The translations under genes and the position numbers were made by a program. Below, piece by piece: positions 1 to 11,907 of a DNA stretch of 64,000 bases (its first letter is position 1; every line of letters starts with the position of its first letter). Source of the stretch: Lineus longissimus. Its lineage: Eukaryota; Nemertea; Pilidiophora; Heteronemertea; Lineidae. The notes beneath the pieces are model-generated. The model worked only from the letters and a program-made list of their open reading frames with translations, was not told the origin of the DNA and ran no database searches. The stretch spans positions 19,980,437 through 20,044,436 of the forward strand of contig NC_088313.1 of assembly GCF_910592395.1 (NCBI RefSeq), written 5' to 3'.

Positions 1-300
1 CAAAATGAACAACGTCACAGAATGGGATTCAGAGTCAGAAACAAAGGATCACATGGTGAATGGAGGAGCCCACACGTACAATTGTGGTTTATGGCCATGA
101 CCATGGTTGTAAGGCAAGACTGAAAAATTACTCAACTTTTCACCCTATCAAACCTGACTTTTGATGACATCTGACTCTCCTCAGGATCAAATACTGAGCT
201 CATATGAGTTCTTCTGGAAGGTTTCTAGATGGACCCGGTTTAAAGGGACAGGTTATGACCTCTATCATTGTTGATCTTGACCTATAAGCCCCAACTTTAC

Positions 301-3300
301 CTTGACAAGCCAGTAAGGATTCTCCTTTAACTTGAAGAGCGCCAGGATCATCTTGAGACCTAAATCACAGTGGCAGCTATGGAGAAGCCTCCGCAGGCAC
401 GACTGAAGGGCAATGATTGCCAGCCGAGTCGCCACGGACGAATCGTCCTCTATCACAGACATTAACTGGTTCACTAGATACTCCATTTTCTGAATACCTG
501 CAATCAATATTAAACCGAGTTAGAAACAGGGAAGACTTTCACCCCAATTTTTTTCCCAGTCAATGACATAGTCATACCCAAAACCTTTCCCTATGAGCTT
601 CGAGCAAATCAGAACTCACCATTTTTTGTGGTTATTCCTAAACTTTCCACCCAGTTGTCATAGTTTCCTTTGGCCTCGATAAGACTAGATGAGATGAGGT
701 TGCCTAGCAACAAGCCAGCAGTGCCCTTCAGTTGCGGATCACTGTGGTTTGTGTAGAGTAAGATGTCTGATATCTCCTGGGGATCTGCAAGAGATGGAAC
801 AAGGAGCAATTAGCTGAACTGATCATGTGACATGCGGGTGACCCAGTGGGTGAGCATTGTCCTAAAGACTGGGAGGTAAGGGGTTCCATTCTCTATCTAA
901 CCGTGAGGTGGGCCTACAGCTTTTGCACCAGTATTTTATTGGACCGCTTACAGTCTTGCACCATAGGCAACCAAGTCTCTAATTGAGGAGAAAAATGTGC
1001 AGGAATTAGTTATCCTTACCGTCTGATGCCTCCTCCCTATACAACGGCAAAAAGAAGACTTGTGGATAAAGTTGGACAGCAGACGCGATACACCCCAACG
1101 CCAGCGCCTTGGCACTAACTCGTACCACCCTGTCTGGCGTCATACCAAACTTGAACCCGGTCAGCAGGAAGCGGCTACTAAGAAGTCGAATGCAATACAC
1201 CATTGGCTTATCCGTGTCGCTGGTGAAAGTTCCGATGGCGGCATCTTTTAAAGGCAGCTGCGTTGGTGAAGGAACCTGGCTTGATTCAGATGTGTCTGCA
1301 TCAAGGTTCTGAACAGAAAAAAACAAGCCTGAACAAGTTGTCATCAGCCAGAACAGGATGCGGCTAAATCAGCACCTGGGGACCAAGTAGGAAACAACGA
1401 GGGATATTTGCTTATTTAGAATGAGCACTGCATGAAGCCTACAAAGAAGGAGCAACTGTCTAGCCATGTATACATGAATTAGAAGATTCACCTACCTCCA
1501 TTTCTGAGTTTCCATTCAGTAGATCCTGGCTGACCCCGGTCCTCAACTTGGGGAGATGAAGCGGACTCGTGTTGCTCTTATCAGTGATCGTATCTGCACT
1601 GCTACTGTGCGACAGCCGTGACTCATCCGTTACCTCACCAATCTGAATATCAGAATAAACCGACTCGGACATTGGCATGCGGATATCTGGTATATCCTGG
1701 GCCGTCAGATCAGAGGGGTTATTCCCTGAATTTTCCGGTGAGTCCTCATCGAATGGGTCAGTCATGTCGATAGTGTCGTCAGGTAATTGTGGGGGTTCAT
1801 CATTGGTAGATGCCGACCCAGTAGTACTCTCTTCAGATCTTTGGTCGGCTTCATCATCTAATCCAGATTCATCTCCTACCGAGGGCAACCGTCCAGAACC
1901 TGGAAAAAGAATGAAAATGCCTTTTATGCAAAGTATAAGCATGAGAAGTTGGTATCAGGTGCAGATTTCCCACTATCTTGATCAGTCACCCCACAACTGT
2001 AGTTGCCTTTAACAAACAGTGGATCCAGGAGTGAATGCAGGTCATGAGAAGAGCTTAGAATGCAAACACTTACTGCCTAACCTTGACCTGGGCATTAGCA
2101 TGTCGTCTTGGTAGATGGTTGTCCTGTTGATGCCTCCAGGGAGCAGGAGGACCCTCAGAAGTGGTGGCGGAGGTGTCTTCAGCAGCTGCTGTAACGTCTC
2201 AAGGGCAGCAGTCACCACGTTATGATCCGTATGATTGCTATAGTAGAGGGTGAGCTCGTAGATCTAAAATAGAAGAAGTAGAAGGATGAGTCCCTCACAA
2301 CTTGACATGTTTCTCATCTGGGTCTTTTTCTTGCTCTGATATAGGAACCAGGTCTTAGGAATCTTGGTTAGACCTCTCATTCAAAGGACGTGAAACAGAA
2401 GTAGACTTCCTCAACATCAAAAGTGACATGACAAATCTTGTGAGTTCTACGTAAATACCAAAAGTTTTCCCTCCGCACCACAGTTGTTGATAAACAAATG
2501 AAGGCAAATACAAACCTGTATGAGTTGTTCAATGTTCACCTTGACCTCCTGTTCCTTTGTCATGACCCCAAAGCTCCCCTTCAGACTCTCATCGCTGTGC
2601 TCCCCGGTCACCAGGTATGGTATCATGTGACGTAGCGACAAGAACACTCCCAATAACGCCTGGGTGACTCTGTCTTCTTGGATAGGAATCAACATATCTA
2701 AAGTAGAAACCTCAGTTGGATAACACACAAAAATTGGTAAATCCTGTCAACTATCTATGAGAAGATGTGTTCTTTTTTAACTTCTGGTACCAAATGAGAG
2801 CAAAGGAATCAACGACTTGACAAGAATTGAGTATTGTTTTTGGCATTACGGCTGACGATTCTCAAGAAATTTATGGAGCTAGACACCATTTTACCTTGAG
2901 AAGGATTGCTTGCATAGATTCACAACTTGTATCACATTCAAGTGACAGTGACTTGTTAATATGCAGGTGGGTGACTTCGCCCCGCAGTTGCAGACTTCTT
3001 AGACTTACCTAACAATACACTCAGTAACCAAGAGAAGAAGTACATGGGTTTGCGCGTGTACTGGCAGATAAGTGTCAGGGAACTTGCGGCTGTACGCCGT
3101 GTGGCTGCTGACCCAGATTTCAAGTTTGGCAAGAAAGACTTCAACAGTACCTGAAGAGGAATGTTCCATTATGAAATTAATGAACTGTAAGCTCAGTAAT
3201 TCTAAGACATGAGATATGAATCAATACGATTTCCAATCTACTTTGTGAAAATATCATTGCTAAGTTACCAAGCCATGTACCGGTAAGTCACACTACCATA

Positions 3301-4486
3301 GCTGAGTTACCAAGCACGGTGATACTAATAGCTGTAGATGGGAGTCCCTCCCTCGGTATATACTTCTATAATAAGGCTACTTACTTTGACCTCGGAGTCA
3401 TTGGTGAAGCTCATGAGGACCGGGCACACTTTCTGCATGCACGTAGCAAGCGTTTCCTGAACAGGTTCCTCATTCCGTCGGCAGATCCTGGCAACACATG
3501 GCAAAAGGTTCACGACATAAGGGCGGCATTTCTGCGGCCTAATCAGATGACACATATCGGCAAATCTCCACAATGCAGCACGTAGACTCCTTGAGGGGCC
3601 ATTCTTCTTGATTTCTTTGTAAAGCTCAACCTGAAGGCGTCCAAGGTTGGTTTCCAACAAGGTCTGAAGGGAAAAACAAGCAATACAAATATCAAACATG
3701 ATACTTTCAAGAGATTTTATTGGTGAGTTCCTGTTGTGATGACTTGAAAGTAAGTGCAGTTTTCATGCATTTTGTGATGTCAAAGACATCCATCACCAAT
3801 AACATATTCAGATTTTACATCGCCATCGATATCTAAGCCTTGACCACATCTAATACAGTACTAACAATTAATTCACATACCTTGATCGTCCTATTCAAAC
3901 ACTCATCAGCGACCATCCTGACATCGGATTCAGGATCATCACACAACATGAGAAAGGTTTCCATGGCAATCCCAAGGAACTTTGGGAAATCAGCAAGAAG
4001 ACGTAGATTCGCTGCGCAGATGCAATCAGCCACAATGTTACAATTGCTTGCTTTCTCCTTCTTACCCACCGGCTGATCCTTTTTCCTGAAGAAGGAAATA
4101 CATTTATAGAACTTTCTCAGATATTTTTATCAGTCTTATCAAATAGAAATCTAATTCTAATGGTGATTCTATACGTTGTTAATATGAAGAGTACTACTCT
4201 TGAGAAATTTTATTCAATTCACAATGTCAGTTCAAAACCAAGGCTGTCCTATTAAGGAAGGTTCTAGTCTACTGTCTAAATGATATCAAAATCATCGGAC
4301 AGAAACAGCCTGTTCATTGCAAAGTGGTTGGCCCAGCACGATTTGGCATCAACCTCGTTTACAGTTCAGCAATATATCCATTACATTCCAAACTAATACA
4401 TACTTAGTAGTGTCATCAGCCTGGTGACCAGGTTGGAAAACCTTCAAGGCCTCAAAGGCCTTCACAAGTTTCTCAAGTGTAGCCAT
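301..4486 (-). CDS. HTT: Huntingtin, 5' part (ten coding exons; gene continues past base 1)
   Basis: Coding exons, in reading order: 4486-4404, 4085-3881, 3663-3385, 3150-3009, 2697-2516, 2263-2074, 1899-1496, 1308-1020, 784-620 and 497-301. All have GT-AG borders and matching phases, giving 712 codons. The protein starts [18 protein letters not shown], equivalent to the human N17 amphipathic helix. N-HEAT solenoid segments with near-human blocks follow, including [40 protein letters not shown]-like, RRTAAS and LKGSFGV. Exon 7 (134 codons) is the acidic, Ser-rich disordered linker that corresponds to the caspase-cleaved loop in vertebrates. Huntingtin is a large cytoplasmic scaffold for vesicle transport and autophagy. 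There is no polyglutamine or polyproline tract. Human exons 3-5 appear merged into the 279-nt exon. The next exon is not visible in 1-300 and must lie outside. Identity is very secure. Confidence 0.97.
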
Positions 4487-5563
4487 GATTACGAAGAGTG
4501 ATCACACATCTGAAAAAATTGCAAAGAATTTATCAGCCTGGGAGAACCCAGAATTTTATTTTTGGATAAACCGAATTCCTCATCCCCATCCCGGCTTTTC
4601 ACAGATCTGATCGAGGGTCTGTTGGACGGGTCTAACTAGAAGCCAAGGATAGTCTTGTGTACCGGAGTGTCCCTCAGCTAGAGCAAGTTTAAGATCCCAC
4701 CCAGGTGGACAGTAGCCTAACCTATATATAGTGGACCAATACCTTCAGCAAAAAGGTCAGGGGAGTCTTGACCTCGGTCAGAGTCAGACATCACTGGCTG
4801 GTTAAACGTTTTTGACATTTGGTGATGTGCATTTGAATGTTTGACAGATGGTGATGGTCGGAGATATCTGGCATTACGGATTTAGATACATGGTCATGGA
4901 TGAGTGATGGATGTAATAGTAGGACAAATGCGAAAAGGCCACAAATGACAGGAGGAGGAGGAGGACTAGGAGGGAGGATTGGTCCAATGATTGGATGGAT
5001 GGATGTATTGGTGGATGAAAAACATTCAAGCTTCTATTCATTTATTTTGACAGCATCTCACCTATCTCAGGTGGCAACATATTCGATATATAATCAATCA
5101 GGTAGTATTCTCCCCGCAACAAAATCAGATGTCAATAGATATGCAAATTTGTTGCTTTTTCAGGATGAAATATCGAAAACCTTGTGAAAATGTACAGAGT
5201 TGGTACACAAGTTGACCACAGGAGCCGCCACTGAATATACACAAGAATATATTTGCGACGACAATAATACGCACTAGAGGGCGCCAACAGCTAAAATAAC
5301 TCATGCTGTCAAACCGGTCAGGACGCGTCACGACTTTCTAGATTTTTCCTAAAAGCAATCAGAATAAAGCGTGACAAAGAAACAATCATGTTTTTTTCAG
5401 ATAGCCATCATAGATTCCTTTCGTTTGATATGAAAAGAAATTAAACGGATTTCTAGCTTTTAATCTAAAAACAAGGCTATCAAAACGAAAGGGAATAGCG
5501 TTCATATTCTTGTCACAACAGTTTCTTCTCTTTCATTTCTCTTTTCATAAAAAAAGCGTCAGC
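4487..5563. promoter_or_regulatory. Divergent promoter / 5' UTR region between HTT and UBLCP1
   Basis: The two start codons face away from each other across 1,077 bp, so both promoters must lie here or within 5' UTR introns. On the minus strand a T-rich tract ending in AG at 4511-4510 sits 24 nt before the HTT ATG. It looks like a 3' splice site, so HTT probably has a non-coding first exon further right. No TATA box is obvious. No other gene is supported; ORFs around 4900-5187 have no recognisable content. Confidence 0.5.
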
Positions 5564-8498
5564 ATGGCGGCTTTGACTGTCAAATGGAGTGGCGACGAGT
5601 ACATTATTGACGCATTAGACGATACAGAAACTGTTGCAGACTTGAAAAAAGCAATCCAGTGCAAAACCGGTGTTTTACCCGAAAGAATGAAGTTACTCGG
5701 GCTGAAATACAAGGGTGCGAAAGTGTTCTTTGCTTCAAAAGTATCGCGAAATTTCTACCAGAAAATCAACACCTGTAGGCCTATATACAAAAGTAAACCA
5801 TCGATTGCCGGATGACACAGTTGATTTTCGGACAGATGTGATGAAATTGCTTTGTCCAAATGAATTGCCAATTTGGTACTTTCTCTAGTACAAACTGTAG
5901 TGTATGCTTTGCACTGCCACTTGTCAAATTTTGTGAAAATATCATTGAGATTTATTTACTAGTGATTGACGACAAAATGTGAACAGTTTGCAAAATACAG
6001 CCAGGCGTGGGCTCATGACATAAGACTTGTTCACTGAGTCAAAACTAAAGTGTCAATTCAAATTTATCCCTTATTTTCAGGCAAACCTCCAGATGATGCA
6101 GTTACCATTGGTAACCTAAAACTGAAACCAAATACTAAAATCATGATGATGGGGACAAGAGAGAAAGAATTGGTATGTTGCTAGCCATGTGTCCATGTAT
6201 TTATCATCAAAAGACATACTATTCATGGTTGAATCAAACATGCAAGCCCTAAAACTGTGAAAACTGGTCAACTGAAAAGCAGCCTACTGGCTGCTAGTAT
6301 TCCCCTTTGAACCAATTCTTCTTGAAGTGGAAATCACAGCTTTACGATTGAAATAAAGAGTTGTATGAATCTTTGATATGTGGCAGTGTCTCTATATCTT
6401 CCTTTATCTCAACTTCAGGCTGAAGCGAACAAACCTCCAGAAGACATGCCAGATGTTGTGAATGACTTTGACATTGAAGATGAAGAAATTGCCGTCGAAA
6501 ACAGGTGAGCAGGGCCTGCTGGGAAGACTGCGTTAAATTGTCTCATAGTGCCATAGATGTGTTTTTGTCTTGGCTTTCATTCATGTCTATTTTCTGGGGC
6601 AAGCTTGAAATATCCATTTGACAATGTTTGAGCCATTTGCTTTTTTATTTCAGACAAGAATTCCTTAATAAAATCGAGAGAAGAATTAAAGATTACAAGA
6701 TTGAAATATTGAATGAACCACGGCCTGGGAAAAAGCTGCTTGTTTTGGACATAGATTATACTCTTTTTGGTGAGTCATTCAAATAAGAAAAAAAAAAGGT
6801 TTAAGAAATCCTTGTTGATTACCTCCTTCAAAGGCGATGTGGAGTGGTAGTGATCGTCATCTCCAAATTTGCTCTTATATTATGATGTAAGCTCATATTT
6901 GACGTATACTCTTTCTGGGCTCTGCTAAAATAATATTGACTGTCATTTTTCTGATTTCAGATCACAGGTCTGTTGGTGAGACTGGTCAAGATCTAATGCG
7001 GCCGTACCTACATGAGTTCCTCACGATTGCTTATGAAGATTATGACATTGTTATCTGGTGTAAGTCAACTTGAGGTGTCATTCTCCTTTCCACGCTACTC
7101 ATTATAAGTGAGTGTAAAATGCCAGTATCTTACCAGTTGAATAGTGTTACAAGTACTTCACAATAAATCTCCAGCCCTTGTTGATTTCATGGACAAAAGG
7201 TTCTATATTGTGTTGGACCGGTAGCTAATACTGCCACCTTTTGGTAATAAGTCCCTCAACATGTTGTTTACCACTTCTAGCAAGTACTCTCATCTATGTT
7301 TCGATTCTCTTTTTAGCGGCGACAAATATGAAGTGGATTAAAGCCAAGATGGATGAGTTGGGAGTCACAAAGAACCCAAATTACAAACTATGCTTTATGA
7401 TTGACAGCTTAGCCATGATTACTGTGGAAACACCAAAGTATGGTGTCATAGATGTAGGTAAAACATCCGTAAATCAAAGGTCGGCATCCGTAAAAGCATG
7501 TACACATGGTACAATTATTCCCTTACACTACAGAGTAGTGGTGCTTGCTGCTGTACTGGCCCTCCATCAATCGTCTCACATCATTTGGCCGGCACCTTCA
7601 ATGCCTCGTTTCCTCACCTCCCTTTTCAAATTAGTGACTGCTAGGGGCTTGATATTGAGCTGACTGGATTTCTCTTAGAAAGGGGAATCTAGGCAAATGT
7701 CTTTCTTATGAATATACAAAATAACTGTGTTTGTATTTGCAGGTTAAAGCCTTAGGTGTTGTGTGGGGCAAATTTGAACAGTGGAGTACCAAGAATACGA
7801 TAATGTTTGATGACATCAGGAGAAACTTCATTATGAATCCACAGGTTGGACTGAAGGTGAGTTGCTCTATTGTCCATGTTTTGTTCCTAATTCTGCCGAT
7901 GGCGTGCTAGTTCTTAAACCTCAAAGGATCATTGAATTCAAATGACAACTGCCTATTTCTATCATTTAGATTCGGCCATTTAAACAAGCGCACACGAACC
8001 GAGACACAGATCGAGAACTGCTGAAACTTTCCAAATATCTGAAGGACATAGCACCATTAGAAGACTTCACCATACTTAATCACAAACACTGGGAAAGGTA
8101 AGCCAAAAATATGCATGTTATTTTACTTTAAGTAGGTTTCCCTACTTATTTGATCATCATCATCATGAACTCATAGCTCAGGCATCCACGAGTCTGCGCC
8201 AGCCTGCCTGATTTGTGTGTGCATCACATGTAACTCATGTCACGTCTTGTTCAGTGCCTGCCTTTCCAGGTCCACAGTCCCCCAGGTTCCCTTCAGTGTT
8301 CCAATGTTGCAGACTGATAATAAGATATAATCATTTCTCTTGGTAGCCCTTGAAACTTTCAGACAAACCATCCTGGGATATGAACCTTACCTTGTGAGTT
8401 CTTAATATCAAATCCGGTCTTGTACGTCTGACATGACTCACACTTTATTCTTTTTTCACAGGTACCGGCCAGAAAAAAAGAGGTCTTCAGAGCGATAA
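5564..8498 (+). CDS. UBLCP1: Ubiquitin-like domain-containing CTD phosphatase 1
   Basis: Nine coding exons: 5564-5714, 6081-6172, 6419-6504, 6654-6769, 6961-7059, 7317-7453, 7743-7856, 7970-8097 and 8462-8498. Phases agree at every junction and give 319 aa; human is 318. Residues 1-80 form the ubiquitin-like domain ([13 protein letters not shown]). The FCP1/SCP HAD phosphatase domain follows, with the catalytic DxDxT as [10 protein letters not shown]. Further blocks are [27 protein letters not shown] and the C-terminal HKHWERY. The family dephosphorylates the 26S proteasome through its UBL domain in the nucleus. The first donor (GTGCGA after 5714) is weak, but the phase and the [20 protein letters not shown] continuation require it. 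The ATG at 5564 aligns with the human start. Confidence 0.96.
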
Positions 8499-8865
8499 TG
8501 TGAACTGAGCTTGTAAGAGACAATCCAGTGCATTTTAAGTTTAACTCTTCCCAAGTGAATCAAGTCTCCCACGCTATGCAGCAATTGCGTTCCTTCACTG
8601 GCTTTCCTTATTGGCCAGATATAAATTGGTGAAAGACAGTGCAATTCCTGTATTGAGTGGAGGTTGAGTGATATATTGGATTCCCTTTCCTGATGTGCAT
8701 TATTTACCCATGGTTACTTACTCTGTCATCAATTCATGTGCTCCACCAATTCTAAAAATCTTCTTATATTAAAGAAAATCTAATGGTTTACCATTCTCTC
8801 CTGTATCTTTATCACAAAACCACCATTTATTTTCGTTTCTTATACTTTGTATATTCTGTTGTGTT

Positions 8866-8871
8866 AATAAA
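8866..8871 (+). other. Polyadenylation signal, UBLCP1
   Basis: AATAAA lies 368 nt after the UBLCP1 stop in otherwise non-coding sequence, followed by a T/G-rich stretch. It is the best candidate for the end of the transcript. Confidence 0.6.
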
Positions 8872-9473
8872 CATTTGAAAAGTAAATTGTAGTTCTTCTG
8901 ATCTCTATGAGGATTACTTGTATCCTGTTTGGATTAGGATTGACAGTTCCTGATTAACTTGAGGACTATGCAGGTCTTAATTCCCCATTGTGATATTGCA
9001 TGGACGTCTTTGAGACAGGTTGTTCCTCGTGGTCTTGATAAAAACATGCTGTGCTGCTGAGGAAGACAACACGAAATTGACCAGTACTAAGAGGAAGTAA
9101 CATTCCTTTTTTGCAGTTCTGTACTGCTTCCACACAGGAAATCAGTAATCGTGATACAAATGAGGAAGTCAAATACTCCATGAACTGTCAGTTGTATTAT
9201 TTGTTCCAAAACGACTAGCAAAGCACCACTGACCAACTCTTTTCACACAACTAGGAATCTAAGCATTATCTACATTGCAAATTTGAAGATCAGGAATCAT
9301 ATTTTCTTGGACTGACTTTAGAACAGTTACGGGTACAACATGTAGAGAACCTTTTGCCTAAAATGTTGTCATGACAAATGCTGCAATAGATGAAAAGTCC
9401 AGTAGCCTTCAAATTCAGTTGATAAATGCCATTATCATGCAAATATATTCATCATAGATTATCACTCATTGTC
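8872..9473. other. Intergenic, tail-to-tail between UBLCP1 and PRDX3
   Basis: The 3' ends of the two genes converge here. I see no exon, structured RNA or repeat. The region should contain the PRDX3 3' UTR, but I could not place its polyadenylation signal with confidence. Confidence 0.5.
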
Positions 9474-11749
9474 TCATTGCTTTGAGAAATACTCCTTTGA
9501 TCCTTCTGGGGTTGGTTTTATCGTACCTGACTTTGGTTTCCAATTAGCAGGACAAACTGAAAGAAAAGAGATCAGAATCAAGAATACATGTAGGTAAATC
9601 TTCCATTCTGTGGTTTCAAAATAGAATCGCTTTACAACTGGTATTAAATGTGTTGAATGAGTCAGTTCATTCATTACCCTGAAGATGGCGTTTGTGTTGC
9701 CTTAGGGGAACTAATAAGCGGCTGGAGGAGGGGTAACGTTGATCTTTATCGGATGGCTCTGAAAGTGATACATGTAAGATTTTTATAAAATTGCAAATCA
9801 ACAGTTAAATGGACACTCGCCTTCTCCGTGTTTCTCTACAAACTGGAATGCCTGAATCAGTCTGATGGTCTCATCAACCGATCTTCCAACAGGCAGGTCA
9901 TTTACTGTCACTTGTCGCACCGTTCCACTGGGATCGATCAGGAACAGACCCCTGAAAGAAAGGCAGAAACATGAGGCATGTCAGATGGAGTTCGACTGTC
10001 TAAGTCCATAACAATAAGCGTTTATTGACAGGACTTATGGCAAGACGTTCATTTTCTTACCTCAGAGCAACGCCAGCATCTTCTAAAAGAACACCATAGT
10101 CTCTGGACACTGTCTTATTGAAGTCAGATAACAGCGGATACTTCAGGCCACCAAGACCACCTTGCTGTAAAGGAGGACAGAGGTGATAAGTTTAATAAGC
10201 AGAAAGGTCACAGTCATTTTACATTTTTTCACCCTGCGGGTAGATAATCATGGGGTATAATGGGGATACTCATTGCTGGCCAATCTTTATGTATCATTAT
10301 GGTTTGGTATGTGGAATAATTAAAGTACACCATCACTTGTTTTATACTCTCTGTGATGGCTGCCACGGTCTGGCTAATATTATTTGTTATATAAGGGTGC
10401 CTCAATTTAAATATGTATTCATTACGGATTTTGTTATAATGTGCATTACACACTTTTCTATTGGTCCCATGCTGGGTATTTATAAAAATAATACTCAGAA
10501 TGATTGATTGATTAGCAGAATCCTCCCTCACCTTCCTTGGAGTATTAATCCAGGCTAAATGACTGAAGTGAGAATCAGTCGACACTCCAACCACCTCAGC
10601 ACCAAGACTTTTGAAATCCTCCATGCGCTCACTGAATGCAATTATCTCAGTTGGACATACAAAAGTACTGAAATGTAATAACTTTTGAATTAGGTTGAAC
10701 CAACAGGCACATCTGATGGCAGAATCACAAAATTTTTTTCTTGCCAACTGCCCATCATGAATTGATGTCCTCTGTGTCCTCGGACAGCTTTGGTTTCTTT
10801 TTACATCTTCTCAGTATTTGACATATTCATGAGAAATACTTACAAATCCAATGGGTAGAAGAAAAGCACAAGCCATTTCCCTGAATAATCAGCAAGCTTA
10901 ATTGGTTGGAATTTGCCATCAACCACAGCCTGGCCACTGAAATCTGGGGCTGGATGCTGGACTCTCACAGACAGAAGTTTAGCAGCTGTAAGCAACATGT
11001 AGAAGTGGCAGTAGAATACAGTCAGAGTCAGAGTGGCACTGGCCAAGCTTCAAATGATGACCTGTTGAACAAAAGTTGGATGCTCTTCCCTTTGCAAGTA
11101 AAATTTTTCCGATATTCTACAGGTATTGATAGACAATGTCATGTGAATGTGAATGTAATGATGATAGACGTCGCCAATAATCAAGCTAACAACTACTAGA
11201 GTGGTTGCACGTGACATCACCGGCCATGTTGGAGGGACAGACAAAAGAAAGCAAGCCCAAAAGACCCCGACAGGATTTCATTCAGTAAAGTCAGGCATGA
11301 CAAATCATTACTCTGCCCTCCAACGTTACATAACATGGGTCATTGACATTCACATTGATTGGGTGACTGTGAAAACACTCTTTATAGGCCCCAGTTCGGA
11401 AAAGTTGGTTTGGGGGCGAATGCCACATCTGCCAAAATCTCATTCCTTTTTCTAACCGCATGCATTAACTACAATATTTTCGGCCACTGTTGGTGAACTT
11501 ACAAGTCGTGAAAAACCTGCCGGTTTGTGTCCTTGAAACGACTGACCCTGCAAGGCCTTGTTCCCTAACCAAAGCACGCCCCTGAAATTGAGTAGAATAT
11601 GGCATGTCAGCTGAGACAAGTGTTGTTAGATTCAAGAACAATGTTTATTTTTTCTAATGAACCATGATTGACAAAATAAACCAGTTTCAATATTGTATAA
11701 AAGGGTATTTTCTCACCGCAAAATTGAGAATTTTTGCAAAAGAAGCCAT
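9474..11749 (-). CDS. PRDX3: Mitochondrial thioredoxin-dependent peroxide reductase (2-Cys peroxiredoxin)
   Basis: Seven exons, in reading order: 11749-11717, 11581-11503, 10985-10844, 10667-10532, 10164-10061, 9951-9821 and 9556-9474, giving 235 aa (human PRDX3 is 256). Residues 1 to about 45 are rich in R, S, T and A, start [16 protein letters not shown] and end near RFFTTSAK. This suits a cleavable mitochondrial presequence, hence PRDX3 rather than PRDX1, PRDX2 or PRDX4. The peroxidatic cysteine is in FVCPTE and the resolving cysteine in GEVCPANW. The GGLG motif and C-terminal YF motif typical of hyperoxidation-sensitive eukaryotic enzymes are present ([20 protein letters not shown]). It reduces H2O2 in the matrix using thioredoxin-2. 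The last intron uses a GC donor. The gene is head-to-head with LSM1. Confidence 0.95.
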
Positions 11750-11907
11750 TTTGGATTTCTTGTAGTCTCGCGCAGGGTTATTCCCGAGTGGCAATCGATT
11801 GGCCTTTTGTTGTGAAACCGTCATTGCGCAAGAATACAAAAAGAAATGATTTCTGAATTTATTTCTTGATTATTTTCCAAAATTTCATCCCCGGAAGATT
11901 TTAAAAA
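11750..11907. promoter_or_regulatory. Compact bidirectional promoter, PRDX3 / LSM1
   Basis: Only 158 bp separate the PRDX3 ATG (minus, 11749) from the LSM1 ATG (plus, 11908). Both core promoters and 5' UTRs must share this stretch unless 5' UTR introns exist. The left half holds the local GC-rich part. No TATA box is evident, in keeping with divergent housekeeping promoters. Confidence 0.65.

Noticed and set aside
10229-10531. Extension of the PRDX3 exon ORF beyond TPRK
   Set aside because: The open frame continues into the intron after a good donor (AAG|GTGAGG) and leaves the conserved peroxiredoxin sequence. GGLG resumes in the next exon.
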